Positions 39,241-48,804 are shown, counted from the first letter of the stretch. The stretch: DNA of 64,000 bases from an uncultured Ignavibacteriota bacterium (GCA_903900335.1 CAIUMP010000060.1:62001-126000), one strand, 5' to 3'. Notes: generated by a model not told the origin, from the sequence alone. Translations and numbers: made by a program.

Positions 39241-39717
39241 TTATTCGGACTTTGCAACGAAAAGTTGCTCGGCCTTACCGCCGGCCTTTTCGATCTTCTC
39301 GATCGCGCTCTTCGAGATCTTATGAGCCTGGATGCTCAGCTTCAGCGTTAGATCGCCATCGCCGAGGATCTTCACCGGCATGCCTTGCCGATTGATGAGC
39401 CCTGCCTCCCAAAGAATGTCGGGAGTGATCTGACGATCCCCGGGCAGGCGGCCACTGGCCACACATGCTTGAAGGGCGTCAACATTCAGGATCTGATACT
39501 CTACGCGATGGGGAGAGAAGAAACCGAACTTCGGGAGGCGACGAGCCAGCGGCATCTGTCCGCCCTCAAAACCTGCCCTGTACTTATTACCAGAACGAGA
39601 ACCGGCACCATTCGAGCCGCGGGTGGAGGTCTTACCATGACCGGAACCCTCACCGCGACCAACGCGCTTCATACTCTTATTCGACCCGCGTGCGGGACGT
39701 GGATTGCTTATTGCCAT
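39241..39717 (-). CDS. rplO: 50S ribosomal protein uL15
   Basis: MAISNPRPARGSNKSMKRVGRGEGSGHGKTSTRGSNGAGSRSGNKYRAGFEGGQMPLARRLPKFGF. Confidence 0.95.
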   Translation of the reverse strand: MAISNPRPARGSNKSMKRVGRGEGSGHGKTSTRGSNGAGSRSGNKYRAGFEGGQMPLARRLPKFGFFSPHRVEYQILNVDALQACVASGRLPGDRQITPDILWEAGLINRQGMPVKILGDGDLTLKLSIQAHKISKSAIEKIEKAGGKAEQLFVAKSE

Positions 39718-39843
39718 CGTTGATTTGTTTACTGTACGCGGAATCAGCGCTTCCGCTCGCATTCAATTGAGAGCCTTAGAACAGGATTTGGGATGGTTTG
39801 TTCCGATATTCCTCAATCTGCCATCCACCCATACTACTTCACC

Positions 39844-39892
39844 TTGAAAACGGTGCCCCTATTCTCTCAATTGTGTGTTCATTTAATGAACG
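39844..39892 (-). repeat. 49-nt conserved element, copy B
   Basis: Reverse complement CGTTCATTAAATGAA-CACA-CAATTGAGAGAATAGGGGCACCGTTTTCAA; 46/49 to copy A at 18172-18220. Confidence 0.9.
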
Positions 39893-40103
39893 CCTTCTCA
39901 TCTGCGAAATTCTTCGTTCCGGGATATAACTTGCCATTTAAAAGTAGGTGCCCATCTCATTACCCTATAACTTAACACAATCAAAAACCAAAGTCAAGGG
40001 ACTGGCGAAGTATTTTGAGAAAAAATATCTCGCGCATTGCGTCTCACGTCAGGCGGTGCGGTCCTGCCCGACTTATGGCTCCGTCCGATTATTCGTACTT
40101 CGT

Positions 40104-40231
40104 CTGAAGCAATCATCGCCCGTCCCCCAATCAAGCTGAGGGCACGCTCTGAGCCAGCCATAAGGATGCAGTTCGCGGTCAGAGTCCCGCGCCGCGGCCC
40201 GCCGTGGCGGGCTTCTTTTCGTGTCGAGCAT
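40104..40231. repeat. GC-rich direct repeat, copy 1
   Basis: CTGAAGCAATCATCGCCC...CGGTCAGAGTCCCGCGCCGCGGCCCGCCGTGGCGGGCTTCTTTTCGTGTCGAGC, similar to 40477-40566. Confidence 0.75.
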
Positions 40232-40273
40232 TTGATTGACGAGACAGTGCCGTACGCACGGCATATTTGTAGC

Positions 40274-40302
40274 CCCGGGTGGAGCGTAGCGGAACCCGGG
40301 GT
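40274..40302. repeat. REP-like hairpin
   Basis: CCCCGGGT-GGAGCGTAGCGGA-ACCCGGGG. Confidence 0.75.
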
Positions 40303-40476
40303 CGGCGGTTAGGTTAGAATTCAAGAGTCCCAACGGGACGACATATTCCCCACGCGCCGGATAATATGCCGTCTCTACGGGACTCTGAATATGCCGCGCT
40401 GCCGCAACCCCCGCGCTAACGCACGGGGCTACAAATATTCCGCTCCTACGGAGCTACGCCGTGCCCTCCGTTTCGA

Positions 40477-40566
40477 CTGAAGCAAGCATCGCCTACGATG
40501 CGGTTCGCGATCAGAGTCCCGCATCGCGGCCCGCCGCGGCGGGCTGCTTTTGCGTGGCGAGCGTCC
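40477..40566. repeat. GC-rich direct repeat, copy 2 (shorter)
   Basis: CTGAAGCAAGCATCGCC...CGATCAGAGTCCCGCATCGCGGCCCGCCGCGGCGGGCTGCTTTTGCGTGGCGAGC. Confidence 0.75.
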
Positions 40567-40573
40567 ATCCCCA

Positions 40574-40780
40574 GTCCCGAAGGGACGCTGTACCAATAGC
40601 CAGGGGTGGAGCGGAGTGGAACCCCTGGAAACGGTCAACGAAAATCTGGTAGCCCTGAAAGGGCGATGTACCCTATCGCGGTATGGTACTCCGTCCTTTC
40701 AGGACTCAAAATAATGTTCGTGACCATCAACCCAGGGTTGCGGCCTATGGCCTCCACCCTGGGCTGCGAATACTGCGTCC
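40574..40780. repeat. Cluster of short palindromes (REP/BIME-like)
   Basis: GTCCC-GAA-GGGAC (40574-40586), CAGGGGT/ACCCCTG (40601-40627), GCCCT-GAA-AGGGC (40652-40664), CCCAGGGT/ACCCTGGG (40731-40763). Confidence 0.75.
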
Positions 40781-40788
40781 CTTCGGGG

Positions 40789-42201
40789 CTAAGATGCCTC
40801 CTTCTCCATCTCCCCCATAATCTCCATCGTCTTAACCGAAACACTCGTAACGCGCTGTAACAGATCAATCACCTTCTCCTTGTAATCCTCGAATTTGTAG
40901 GTATTGAACTTCTCCCGGATCGTTGGGTCTTTCGGAGTCTTCTCTTTGTATTGATCGAGAATCCATTCGAGCGCCGAGCGGTTGCCGAGTTTGTAGTCCC
41001 ACGCCGCCGCGGGAATGCCCTCCAGCCACGTCCGCTCGTCGAGCGTGATCATGCCGGTCTCTTTGTCGGCCTTGAGCTTTGCCTTAGGCACAGAATCCTT
41101 CTCCCCTCCCACTTGTGGGAGGGGCCGGGGGAGGGGCTTCGCGGTCGTGAGTTTGAGTCCGGGATATGGCTTCACCGTTTCATAGCCGATGTGCAAGTCC
41201 ATCAGCGTCTTGCCCCACTTCGCCCATTTGCGGAAATCCGCATAGAACGGAATGCGCGGAAACTCCCGCTTCAAATTCAACTCGTATTTCTTCCGGTACT
41301 TCGGATCGTGCAACACACCATAGACGTAATGGAAGATCTCTTCCTTCGTGATCTTCTTGTCCTTGTAGTGCTCGCGGAATTGAGCGAGGCCCCAGTCGGT
41401 GATGTTATCGGTACGCTTGCCATGATCATCATAGCGATAGAGAGGCAAGCATTGCGTTTTTTCTAGGGTATCGTGGTGGTACAGAGAATGAGTTGCCAAC
41501 ACTTGAAATGACTTATTGCCTGGAACGCCGGAAATACATATCAATTCATTCTGCTCCTGCTCAAAGAAGACCTGTCTTAGCTGATACTGATCCTCATTCA
41601 GTTCATTCGCAAAATAGAGTTGCTTTACAGCGAATGGTCTGTATAATGACTGCACGATTTTAGCTTTATCAAATCTAATTTTGGCACCCTGTACCAATAA
41701 TCGCTTCAGCTTACGAGTCCATTTTATATTGTATTTAATCGAGCCAGCAACGTTCTTCTTATCGACGTTCCCTAATAGTCTTTTCGACTCAGATTCATAA
41801 TTCTTGAAAAGAAATTTGGTTTTGGCTTCAAGTTGCTCCCTGCTGTCATCGCAAACCCATTCGTCTCTATTTGTCTTAACCCCCAGTGAGTATAGCTTGA
41901 ATAAAGATCTTTCTTCGGATGCATTTTTCGCCAACTTCGTCTTCTTTTCTGCGAGCGGTATCAGGCTGTCAAAATCATTTTTCGAGAGATTAAGCCAGGT
42001 GTTCTTCGGGTCGGCGATGATTTCGGAAAACTTGATCTCACGCAACTTCACCTCGGATAAGAATGTGAGTTTGTCATCGGCAGTGTCAAACTCTGGCCTG
42101 CGCGAATATTTTACTATTGCGCCTCCCTCGTGGGGTTTCTTGATCCAAATCGAGATTGCCACCCCTGTTTGAATCCCAAAAACATTATGCTTAGTCCCCA
42201 T
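40789..42201 (-). pseudogene. 3' part of nuclease/N6-adenine methyltransferase gene (type ISP-like specificity region), separated from 5' part by a frameshift
   Basis: MGTKHNVFGIQTGVAISIWIKK...YRPFAVKQLYF...ALEWILDQYKEKTPKDPTIREKFNTYKFEDYKEKVIDLLQ continues the 42114-43859 product. Confidence 0.8.
41101..41137. repeat. Palindromic repeat embedded in frame within CDS
   Basis: CCCCTCCCAC-TT-GTGGGAGGGG perfect 10-bp palindrome plus GCCGGGGGAGGGGC, encoding KPLPRPLPQVGGEK. Confidence 0.8.
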
Positions 42202-43859
42202 AGTTTTGGATTAAGTCGAACATCGCCGCCGAGATCTATCACATAACACTCCGCGAATTCTTCTGCCATTACTTTGCGGAAGCCATCGTAGGTGCGGGAT
42301 TCGATAAATGAGCGGTTTGTGACAAAACAGATTACACCATTCTCATCAATTCGATCACAGGCCCATCTAAAGAAGCGTGCATACATATCATAGAGCTTCG
42401 TTTTTTGGGCTGTACTCTCCTTGATGTATGTTGCCTTAATTCGCTTATCTATTTCGTCATACTCCCGATTCTTGTTGTTATCATTCTCGCTCGCCTGATT
42501 CGCGTTGTATGGCGGATTCCCAATGATGACCGAAATCTTCCGCTCATTCTGCCGCTTGATACGCTCGGCATTCTCGGCGGCGAGACCGAACATCGCTTCC
42601 TGCTTGCCCTTGTATGCGAACCCCATATTATCCAGCGTATCAACAAAGCAAATATTCTCGAACTCGGCGTACCTCCCGGTGCGCTGCTTGTAGGTGAACT
42701 CAATGTTGAGGTTCGCGATATAATAGGGAAGAATGGCGACTTCGTTAGCGTGTATCTCGTTCTTGTATTTGTATTCGAGCTGCGCGTCCGAGAGATAGTC
42801 GATGATGTCGCAAATGAAGGTGCCGGTTCCGGTCGCGGGATCGAGTATCTCGACATTCTTATCTCCGAGGCCGCGCCCAAAATGTTTGTGTAAAAGATAA
42901 TCCGTCGATTCGATCATAAACTTGACGATCTCCTGCGGCGTATAGACGATGCCGAGGCGGTCGGCGGCCTTGGGATTGTAGGCTTTGTAGAAGGTCTCAT
43001 AGACGACCTTCAGGAATTTCTGCTTCTCGTGATGGTCCGCAATACCGGCGGCGTTGGCCTTGATGACATCGTAATAGTGCTTGATGAGGCCGAGCGTGTC
43101 GCGCTTGGTCGTGCCGGTGAAGAACGTCTGCTCGACCGCGCCCAGCTCTTTTGCGATATTGTTCTCGCGGTGGAATTGCGTCTCGTCGAAGATCGTCGTG
43201 AATATCTCCTCGGTGAGAATATGCTGAATGAGCATCTCGCGCACATCGTCCTGCGTGATGGCGGGATTGATTGACTCCTTGCACAAGTCCCAGAATTTTT
43301 CAAGCGCCGACCGAAAGGCGGTGTTCGTTGCCGACTGCGCGAGGATCATATCGCGCAACGCCTCGGCGACATTCGGTACTTCCTCCTTGAACTTCTTGAT
43401 CGCATCCCGGAAGTTGCGAACTTCCGGGCGTTCGTAGTTTACGAATACAGTGAGCAGATTGTCAAGCTCAATCGCATTCGACATCAATACGCGACCGATC
43501 TCCTTCCCGCCCTGAAATAGCACGGCGGTGGTGTGGTCTTCGAAGAGGATATTGTCCTTCGGATAATCCTTCGCGAACTTCGCACGAATCTCCTCATCGA
43601 GATCATCCTTCTCATCCTTGCTCTCCCAATATCCCCAATCCAATCGGAGCGAGTCTTTGATGGTGCCGTCGGGGATGATGGTCTTGCCCGATGGAGTGCG
43701 AAGGGAAATCTTGGGAGCGAGCATGAAGCCCTTCTGCTTGCAATACTCACCCAACAAATTGGCGAAGGCTTGTTCGAGCGTCCCCTCGTTGCTCGATCCG
43801 CCGAAGCGTTTGAGTTTTTCGGTTTCGCGAATGTATTGTTCGACGGCGTAGATGGACAT
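42114..43859 (-). CDS. 5' part of nuclease - N6-adenine DNA methyltransferase (type II/ISP-like R-M)
   Basis: PDG...YWESK PD-(D/E)XK-like N-terminus; EILDPATGTGTFICDII (motif I), ISVIIGNPPYNANQ (motif IV). Confidence 0.85.
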   Translation of the reverse strand: MSIYAVEQYIRETEKLKRFGGSSNEGTLEQAFANLLGEYCKQKGFMLAPKISLRTPSGKTIIPDGTIKDSLRLDWGYWESKDEKDDLDEEIRAKFAKDYPKDNILFEDHTTAVLFQGGKEIGRVLMSNAIELDNLLTVFVNYERPEVRNFRDAIKKFKEEVPNVAEALRDMILAQSATNTAFRSALEKFWDLCKESINPAITQDDVREMLIQHILTEEIFTTIFDETQFHRENNIAKELGAVEQTFFTGTTKRDTLGLIKHYYDVIKANAAGIADHHEKQKFLKVVYETFYKAYNPKAADRLGIVYTPQEIVKFMIESTDYLLHKHFGRGLGDKNVEILDPATGTGTFICDIIDYLSDAQLEYKYKNEIHANEVAILPYYIANLNIEFTYKQRTGRYAEFENICFVDTLDNMGFAYKGKQEAMFGLAAENAERIKRQNERKISVIIGNPPYNANQASENDNNKNREYDEIDKRIKATYIKESTAQKTKLYDMYARFFRWACDRIDENGVICFVTNRSFIESRTYDGFRKVMAEEFAECYVIDLGGDVRLNPKLWGLSIMFLGFKQGWQSRFGSRNPTREAQ

Positions 43860-43994
43860 GGTGCGGGTTTGTAATTGGGCAAAAATACGACTGTAAATAG
43901 AGACAGTGCTCGATTACCTCCGCCCAAGCGCCTGTGCTCGTCTCTCCAGCGCCATCTGCGCACTCACCCCCGCTGAATCACAACGCAATCTCGC

Positions 43995-44387
43995 TCAACC
44001 CCTACGTCTTCCCTGATAAAACTCCCGAAAGGCCTCCTCCTCACCAGGAAGTTGGATGTCCTGAATCTCAACGATCTGCCCGTCCTCGAAGCGGAGAAGC
44101 TGATCAAAGCGCGATGTATGCCAGGCATCACCCAGTCGGACCTCATCGGTGAAGTGGATCTTGAACTTCTCGGGATTAACAAGCTCCACCTCTGAGGAAT
44201 AGCGAATCTCGTCGAACATCCTCTTGACCTGAAGATGATTCATCTTATAGATGTTGATGATGTTCTTCCTACCGGTGTAGCTCCCTTCGCGATAGGAATA
44301 GCTACAATCCTCGGCCAGAAGCGCGGCGGCCTCGTCGAACTGCTTGTTGTCAATCAGGGATGCGAATTGATATGCGACATCGATCAT
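43995..44387 (-). CDS. NTF2-like/SnoaL-like protein
   Basis: MIDVAYQFASLIDNKQFDEAAALLAEDCSYSYREGSYTGRKNIINIYK...DQLLRFEDGQIVEIQDIQLPGEEEAFREFY. Confidence 0.7.
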   Translation of the reverse strand: MIDVAYQFASLIDNKQFDEAAALLAEDCSYSYREGSYTGRKNIINIYKMNHLQVKRMFDEIRYSSEVELVNPEKFKIHFTDEVRLGDAWHTSRFDQLLRFEDGQIVEIQDIQLPGEEEAFREFYQGRRRG

Positions 44388-44451
44388 AATATTGGTCGTA
44401 ATGAACAGACAACGCGTCGGCGAAAAAGCAAATTCCGCGAGGGACGACAAC

Positions 44452-44484
44452 AAAAAACGGCGCTAGCTTCTCAGCTGCGCCGTT
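44452..44484 (-). terminator. Rho-independent terminator after rpmD
   Basis: AACGGCGC/GCGCCGTT stem followed on minus strand by T6. Confidence 0.8.
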
Positions 44485-44505
44485 CAAAACCAATTGCGAA
44501 GCGAA

Positions 44506-44697
44506 TTACTTCGCGTCTTCGACTTTCACCAAGTGCTGAACCGCCAGGATCATGCCGCGGATAGCCGGGGTGTCATTATGGATCGCCACATAGTGCGGAC
44601 GTCCAAGGCCAAGCGCCTTGATGGTGCGCTTATGCTTTTCGAGCGTGTCGTTGATCGAACGAGTTTGCGTTACTAAAATCTTCTTCGGCGTTGCCAT
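44506..44697 (-). CDS. rpmD: 50S ribosomal protein uL30
   Basis: MATPKKILVTQTRSINDTLEKHKRTIKALGLGRPHYVAIHNDTPAIRGMILAVQHLVKVED. Confidence 0.93.
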   Translation of the reverse strand: MATPKKILVTQTRSINDTLEKHKRTIKALGLGRPHYVAIHNDTPAIRGMILAVQHLVKVEDAK

Positions 44698-44719
44698 CGT
44701 AATTTCTCCTAACAAACGT

Positions 44720-45223
44720 TTAACCGTTGAACACTACGCCGAGCGATACTCCGCGGCGTTCCGCGACCATCGAGGCATCGTTGATCGATTCCAGCGCATC
44801 CATCGTGGCCTTGACGAGGTTGTGAGGATTCGACGAGCCTTGCGACTTCGTGAGAATGTCCTGCACACCAGCAAGTTCGAGCACTGCACGAACGGCACCA
44901 CCTGCGATGAGTCCCGTACCAGGCGAAGCCGGCTTCAGGAACACCTTGCCTGCACCGAACTTGCCATGCGACATGTGCGGGATCGTACCGCGACGCAGCG
45001 GAATAGAGCGGACATTGCGCTTGGCATCTTCCGTCGCCTTCGTGACGGCATCCGTCACTTCGTTCGACTTACCGAGGCCGATACCCACATGTCCGTTGCC
45101 ATCACCGACGGCCACGATTGCATTAAAGCTGAAACGACGTCCGCCTTTGACGACCTTCGAGACGCGATTGACCGCGACCAGCTTGTCCTTCAGATTCAGT
45201 TCTGCTGAACGAATTTTTGCCAC
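44720..45223 (-). CDS. rpsE: 30S ribosomal protein uS5
   Basis: [46 protein letters not shown]. Confidence 0.96.
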   Translation of the reverse strand: MAKIRSAELNLKDKLVAVNRVSKVVKGGRRFSFNAIVAVGDGNGHVGIGLGKSNEVTDAVTKATEDAKRNVRSIPLRRGTIPHMSHGKFGAGKVFLKPASPGTGLIAGGAVRAVLELAGVQDILTKSQGSSNPHNLVKATMDALESINDASMVAERRGVSLGVVFNG

Positions 45224-45250
45224 GCTATAAACTACGGTTACTGATAAACT

Positions 45251-45610
45251 TTAGAATGCCAATCCGCCTTCACGTGCACCCTCGGCCACAGCCTTGATAC
45301 GACCGTGATAGAGATATCCATTGCGGTCAAATACGACAGACTTAATGCCCTTCGCGAGCGCCTGCTCTGCGAGTACCTTGCCAGCCTGTTTCGCGAGATC
45401 CGCCTTTTTGCCACCCGTTAAGCCACGGCTGCTCGATGCTGCGAGCGTGAAGCCCTTTGCATCGTCGATAAGCTGCGCGTAAATAGCGGCATTGCTGCGG
45501 AATACCACGAGCCTCGGCCGCTCGGCAGTGCCTTGAACGGTCTTGCGAATCTTGAACCTGCGGCGCGCCAGTCGGCGAGCTCTGTCTTGTAACTTGAGTT
45601 TCGATGCCAT
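45251..45610 (-). CDS. rplR: 50S ribosomal protein uL18
   Basis: [37 protein letters not shown]...[26 protein letters not shown]. Confidence 0.95.
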   Translation of the reverse strand: MASKLKLQDRARRLARRRFKIRKTVQGTAERPRLVVFRSNAAIYAQLIDDAKGFTLAASSSRGLTGGKKADLAKQAGKVLAEQALAKGIKSVVFDRNGYLYHGRIKAVAEGAREGGLAF

Positions 45611-45670
45611 ATTTTCTTTCTCTGGAGGCTCGGTCTTGGTCGAGCCTCGACTACATCAGCACTACAAACT

Positions 45671-46210
45671 TTACTTTCCTGCGGTCTTACCAGCCTTGCG
45701 GATGATCTTCTCGTCAGAATACTTAACGCCCTTGCCCTTGTATGGCTCTGGCGGACGGATCGAGCGAATCTTCGCGGCAACTGCACCGACAAGCTGCTTG
45801 TCAATTCCAGAAATAACCACCTGGGTCGGAGCTGGAACGTCGATCGTAATGTCCGTTGGATACACGAATGCTACGGGATGCGAGAATCCCAATGCGAACT
45901 GGATCCACTTCGGCTTCTTCTCTGCCTTGAACCCGACGCCGACGAGGTCGAGCTTTTTGGAATAACCCTCAGTCACTCCGACGACCATGTTATTTGCAAG
46001 GGCGCGCGAAAGGCCATGCAATGCACGCATCTTGCTTTCGTCCGAAGGACGAACGAAAGTCAACTGATCGCCATCGATCTTCGTCGTGATCGCAGCAGGG
46101 ATCTGCTGCGAAAGCTCACCCTTCGGTCCCTTGACCTTGAGCAATCCGTCGTTGAGCGTAACCGTTACGCCCTTCGGGATCGTGATTAACTTTTTTCCGA
46201 TTCTCGACAT
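45671..46210 (-). CDS. rplF: 50S ribosomal protein uL6
   Basis: MSRIGKKLITIPKGVTVTLNDGLLKVKGPKGELSQ...IRPPEPYKGKGVKYSDEKIIRKAGK. Confidence 0.96.
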   Translation of the reverse strand: MSRIGKKLITIPKGVTVTLNDGLLKVKGPKGELSQQIPAAITTKIDGDQLTFVRPSDESKMRALHGLSRALANNMVVGVTEGYSKKLDLVGVGFKAEKKPKWIQFALGFSHPVAFVYPTDITIDVPAPTQVVISGIDKQLVGAVAAKIRSIRPPEPYKGKGVKYSDEKIIRKAGKTAGK

Positions 46211-46282
46211 ACTATCTGTTCCTTTTCGCTTACGCTAATCCGCTGAAACGGACGCTGCAGCCTTAATGATAAACTCTAAATT

Positions 46283-46669
46283 CTACCAAACGTAGCAGAG
46301 CACTTCGCCGCCGACGTTCGCCGAGCGAGCCTGCTTGTCGGTCATCACACCTTTCGGGGTAGAGATGATAGCAATTCCGAGACCGGAGAGCACGCGTGGT
46401 GTCTCTGCAACACCGGTGTACTTCCGAAGTCCAGGCGTCGAGATGCGCTTAATGCCCATGATCGCCGGCTGTCCATTCGTGTACTTGAGCGTTACACGGA
46501 GAATCCCCTGCTTATCATCGACGATCTTCTCGATCGACTCGATGTATCCCTGCTCGCGAAGGATCTCTCCCATGGCGAGTTTAAGGTTCGAAGCTGGCAC
46601 ATCAACGTACTTGTGCCGCGCCTTTAAAGCGTTGCGTACCCGTGTAAGAAAATCTGCAATTGTATCCAT
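46283..46669 (-). CDS. rpsH: 30S ribosomal protein uS8
   Basis: [30 protein letters not shown]...[33 protein letters not shown]. Confidence 0.96.
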   Translation of the reverse strand: MDTIADFLTRVRNALKARHKYVDVPASNLKLAMGEILREQGYIESIEKIVDDKQGILRVTLKYTNGQPAIMGIKRISTPGLRKYTGVAETPRVLSGLGIAIISTPKGVMTDKQARSANVGGEVLCYVW

Positions 46670-46778
46670 CTATGGTCTGTCGCTCGTGAGCTTGATTTCG
46701 CTCTTCTTCAAATTTCTCATACTGCTCTAGTTCATGTCGAACACGACGATAAACGTCGGTCGATACTGCGCTCTGGGG

Positions 46779-46964
46779 CTACCAGCTCGACTTCCGGACT
46801 CCCGGAATCTTGCCGTCCAGCGCTAGCTCGCGGAAGCATAATCTGCAAATACCGAACTTGCGGTAGTAGGCGCGTGCACGTCCGCAGCGATTGCAGCGGT
46901 TATGAACGCGAGTTGCAAATTTGGGCTTCCTCTTTGCTTTGACTCTAAGGGCTAATCTTGCCAT
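46779..46964 (-). CDS. rpsN: 30S ribosomal protein uS14, zinc-binding type
   Basis: [38 protein letters not shown]. Confidence 0.95.
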   Translation of the reverse strand: MARLALRVKAKRKPKFATRVHNRCNRCGRARAYYRKFGICRLCFRELALDGKIPGVRKSSW

Positions 46965-46989
46965 GCCGTATCTGTACTTCGAAAGTTCG

Positions 46990-47691
46990 TTATGCTGTCT
47001 CCGTTTCGCGCTTGCGGAACGGCAGACCGAATGCCTTCAATAACTCCAGTGCTTCCTCGTCCGAGTTTGCGCTGGTCGCAAAAGTAATGTCCATGCCCGT
47101 GATCTTTGTCACTTTGTCGACGTCGATCTCTGGGAAGATGATCTGCTCGCGTACACCAAGCGTATAGTTGCCGCGGCCATCGAACGACTTATCCGGAATA
47201 CCGCGGAAATCGCGGATGCGAGGGATAGCCGTCGTCATCAGTCTGTCAAGAAACTCATACATGCGTGCGCGGCGGAGCGTTACGCGGCAGCCGATCGCCT
47301 GGTTCTCGCGGAGCTTGAAGTTCGAGATCGACTTCTTCGACTTCGTGATGGCGGCCTTCTGACCGACGATCGCTTCGAGATCGCGAACAGCTGCATCCAA
47401 CAACTTCGGGTCGCTCGTCGCATTACCGACGCCAATGTTCACAGCGATCTTTTCAATTCGCGGCACCTGGTTGACGTTCGCGTAATTGAAGTGCTTCATC
47501 ATCTGCGGAATAACCACGTCGTGGTACTTCGCCTGAAGTCGCGCTGGTGGCGCTGGGCGGTTGCTCTGATGCTCCGCCGGAGCGTGGTCCTCTCCACCGC
47601 CCTTGGCCTTCTTCTCACCCTTCGGCTTGCCTTCGGCCTTTGGCGTCTTAGCCGGTGCCTTCGCTGGAGCCTTCTTTTCTTTATCTGCCAT
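46990..47691 (-). CDS. rplE: 50S ribosomal protein uL5 with N-terminal Lys/Ala-rich extension
   Basis: [34 protein letters not shown] core after ~53 aa extension. Confidence 0.95.
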   Translation of the reverse strand: MADKEKKAPAKAPAKTPKAEGKPKGEKKAKGGGEDHAPAEHQSNRPAPPARLQAKYHDVVIPQMMKHFNYANVNQVPRIEKIAVNIGVGNATSDPKLLDAAVRDLEAIVGQKAAITKSKKSISNFKLRENQAIGCRVTLRRARMYEFLDRLMTTAIPRIRDFRGIPDKSFDGRGNYTLGVREQIIFPEIDVDKVTKITGMDITFATSANSDEEALELLKAFGLPFRKRETETA

Positions 47692-47741
47692 TTCGATCTC
47701 TGTTAATGTACGACGATATTGGCCGTCGTAGTAGAATAAAA

Positions 47742-48065
47742 TTACGCGAGAACTTCACCAGAACGCTTCGAGATACGCTCGAATCGTACTTTGCCCGTGG
47801 TGCCAACAAGCTCACGCTTGCCGACGCGTGTCCGAAGGTTTGTCTTCGGATCGACGACCATCACGTTCGAGGCGTTGATCGGCGCTTCACGCTGGGTGAT
47901 GCCACCCTTCTGATTCTGCTGGGTCGGGCGCTCATGCTTGAACTGAATGTTCACGCCTTCGACAAGCACTTTGTTCGTTTCGGGATAGACGCGGAGGATC
48001 TTACCCTGCTTGCCACGGCTCTTCCCGGTGATTACTTCGACGACGTCGTTTTTCTTAACTTTCAT
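47742..48065 (-). CDS. rplX: 50S ribosomal protein uL24
   Basis: [39 protein letters not shown]. Confidence 0.95.
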   Translation of the reverse strand: MKVKKNDVVEVITGKSRGKQGKILRVYPETNKVLVEGVNIQFKHERPTQQNQKGGITQREAPINASNVMVVDPKTNLRTRVGKRELVGTTGKVRFERISKRSGEVLA

Positions 48066-48074
48066 AAGCTCTCC

Positions 48075-48443
48075 TCAAATTACTTCCGGCGCCAACGAAA
48101 TGATTTTCATGTACTGACGCTCGCGCAGCTCGCGTGCGACTGGTCCGAAGATACGCGTACCTCGTGGCTCACCTTGCGCGTTGAGCAACACGACGGCGTT
48201 CTCATCGAAGCGGATATAGCTGCCATCCTTGCGGCGGGTCTCCTTCTTCGTACGAACGATCACGCCCTTGGCCACTTCACCCTTCTTGACCTGGCCATTC
48301 GGAATGGCGGACTTAACAGCCACGACCACGACATCGCCCAAGCCTGCATAGCGGCGATCGTGACCGCCTAGAATACGGATCACGCGGGCACGTTTGGCGC
48401 CTGAGTTATCCGCTACAATTAAGTTTGACTCTTCCTGTACCAT
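48075..48443 (-). CDS. rplN: 50S ribosomal protein uL14
   Basis: [27 protein letters not shown]...[26 protein letters not shown]. Confidence 0.96.
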   Translation of the reverse strand: MVQEESNLIVADNSGAKRARVIRILGGHDRRYAGLGDVVVVAVKSAIPNGQVKKGEVAKGVIVRTKKETRRKDGSYIRFDENAVVLLNAQGEPRGTRIFGPVARELRERQYMKIISLAPEVI

Positions 48444-48498
48444 ACCAATTTCCTCTTACTCCGTTAACCGGATGCCTTCCAAAAATGGAAAACCTACT

Positions 48499-48804
48499 TT
48501 ACTTCGCGCGCTCGAGAACTTCGATGAGGCGCCAGCGCTTCGTCTTTGAAAGCGGGCGGGTCTCCATGATGCGAACGGTATCGCCCGTCTTCGCATCGTT
48601 CTTCTCGTCATGCGCGACGAACTTCGACGTCTTCTTGAAATACTTTTTATAGAGCGGGTGCGCTACTTTGCGCGTAAGTGTAACGACGACGGTCTTATCC
48701 ATCTTGTCGCTGACGACTTTACCGATACGCTCTTTACGGCGTCCGCGAACCACTTCCGTGGCCGCTGTCTCTACGTTTGTTTCGTTCTCTGCCATCGTCA
48801 TCAA
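48499..48804 (-). CDS. rpsQ: 30S ribosomal protein uS17 (start may be internal)
   Basis: [46 protein letters not shown]. Confidence 0.95.
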   Translation of the reverse strand: MMTMAENETNVETAATEVVRGRRKERIGKVVSDKMDKTVVVTLTRKVAHPLYKKYFKKTSKFVAHDEKNDAKTGDTVRIMETRPLSKTKRWRLIEVLERAK

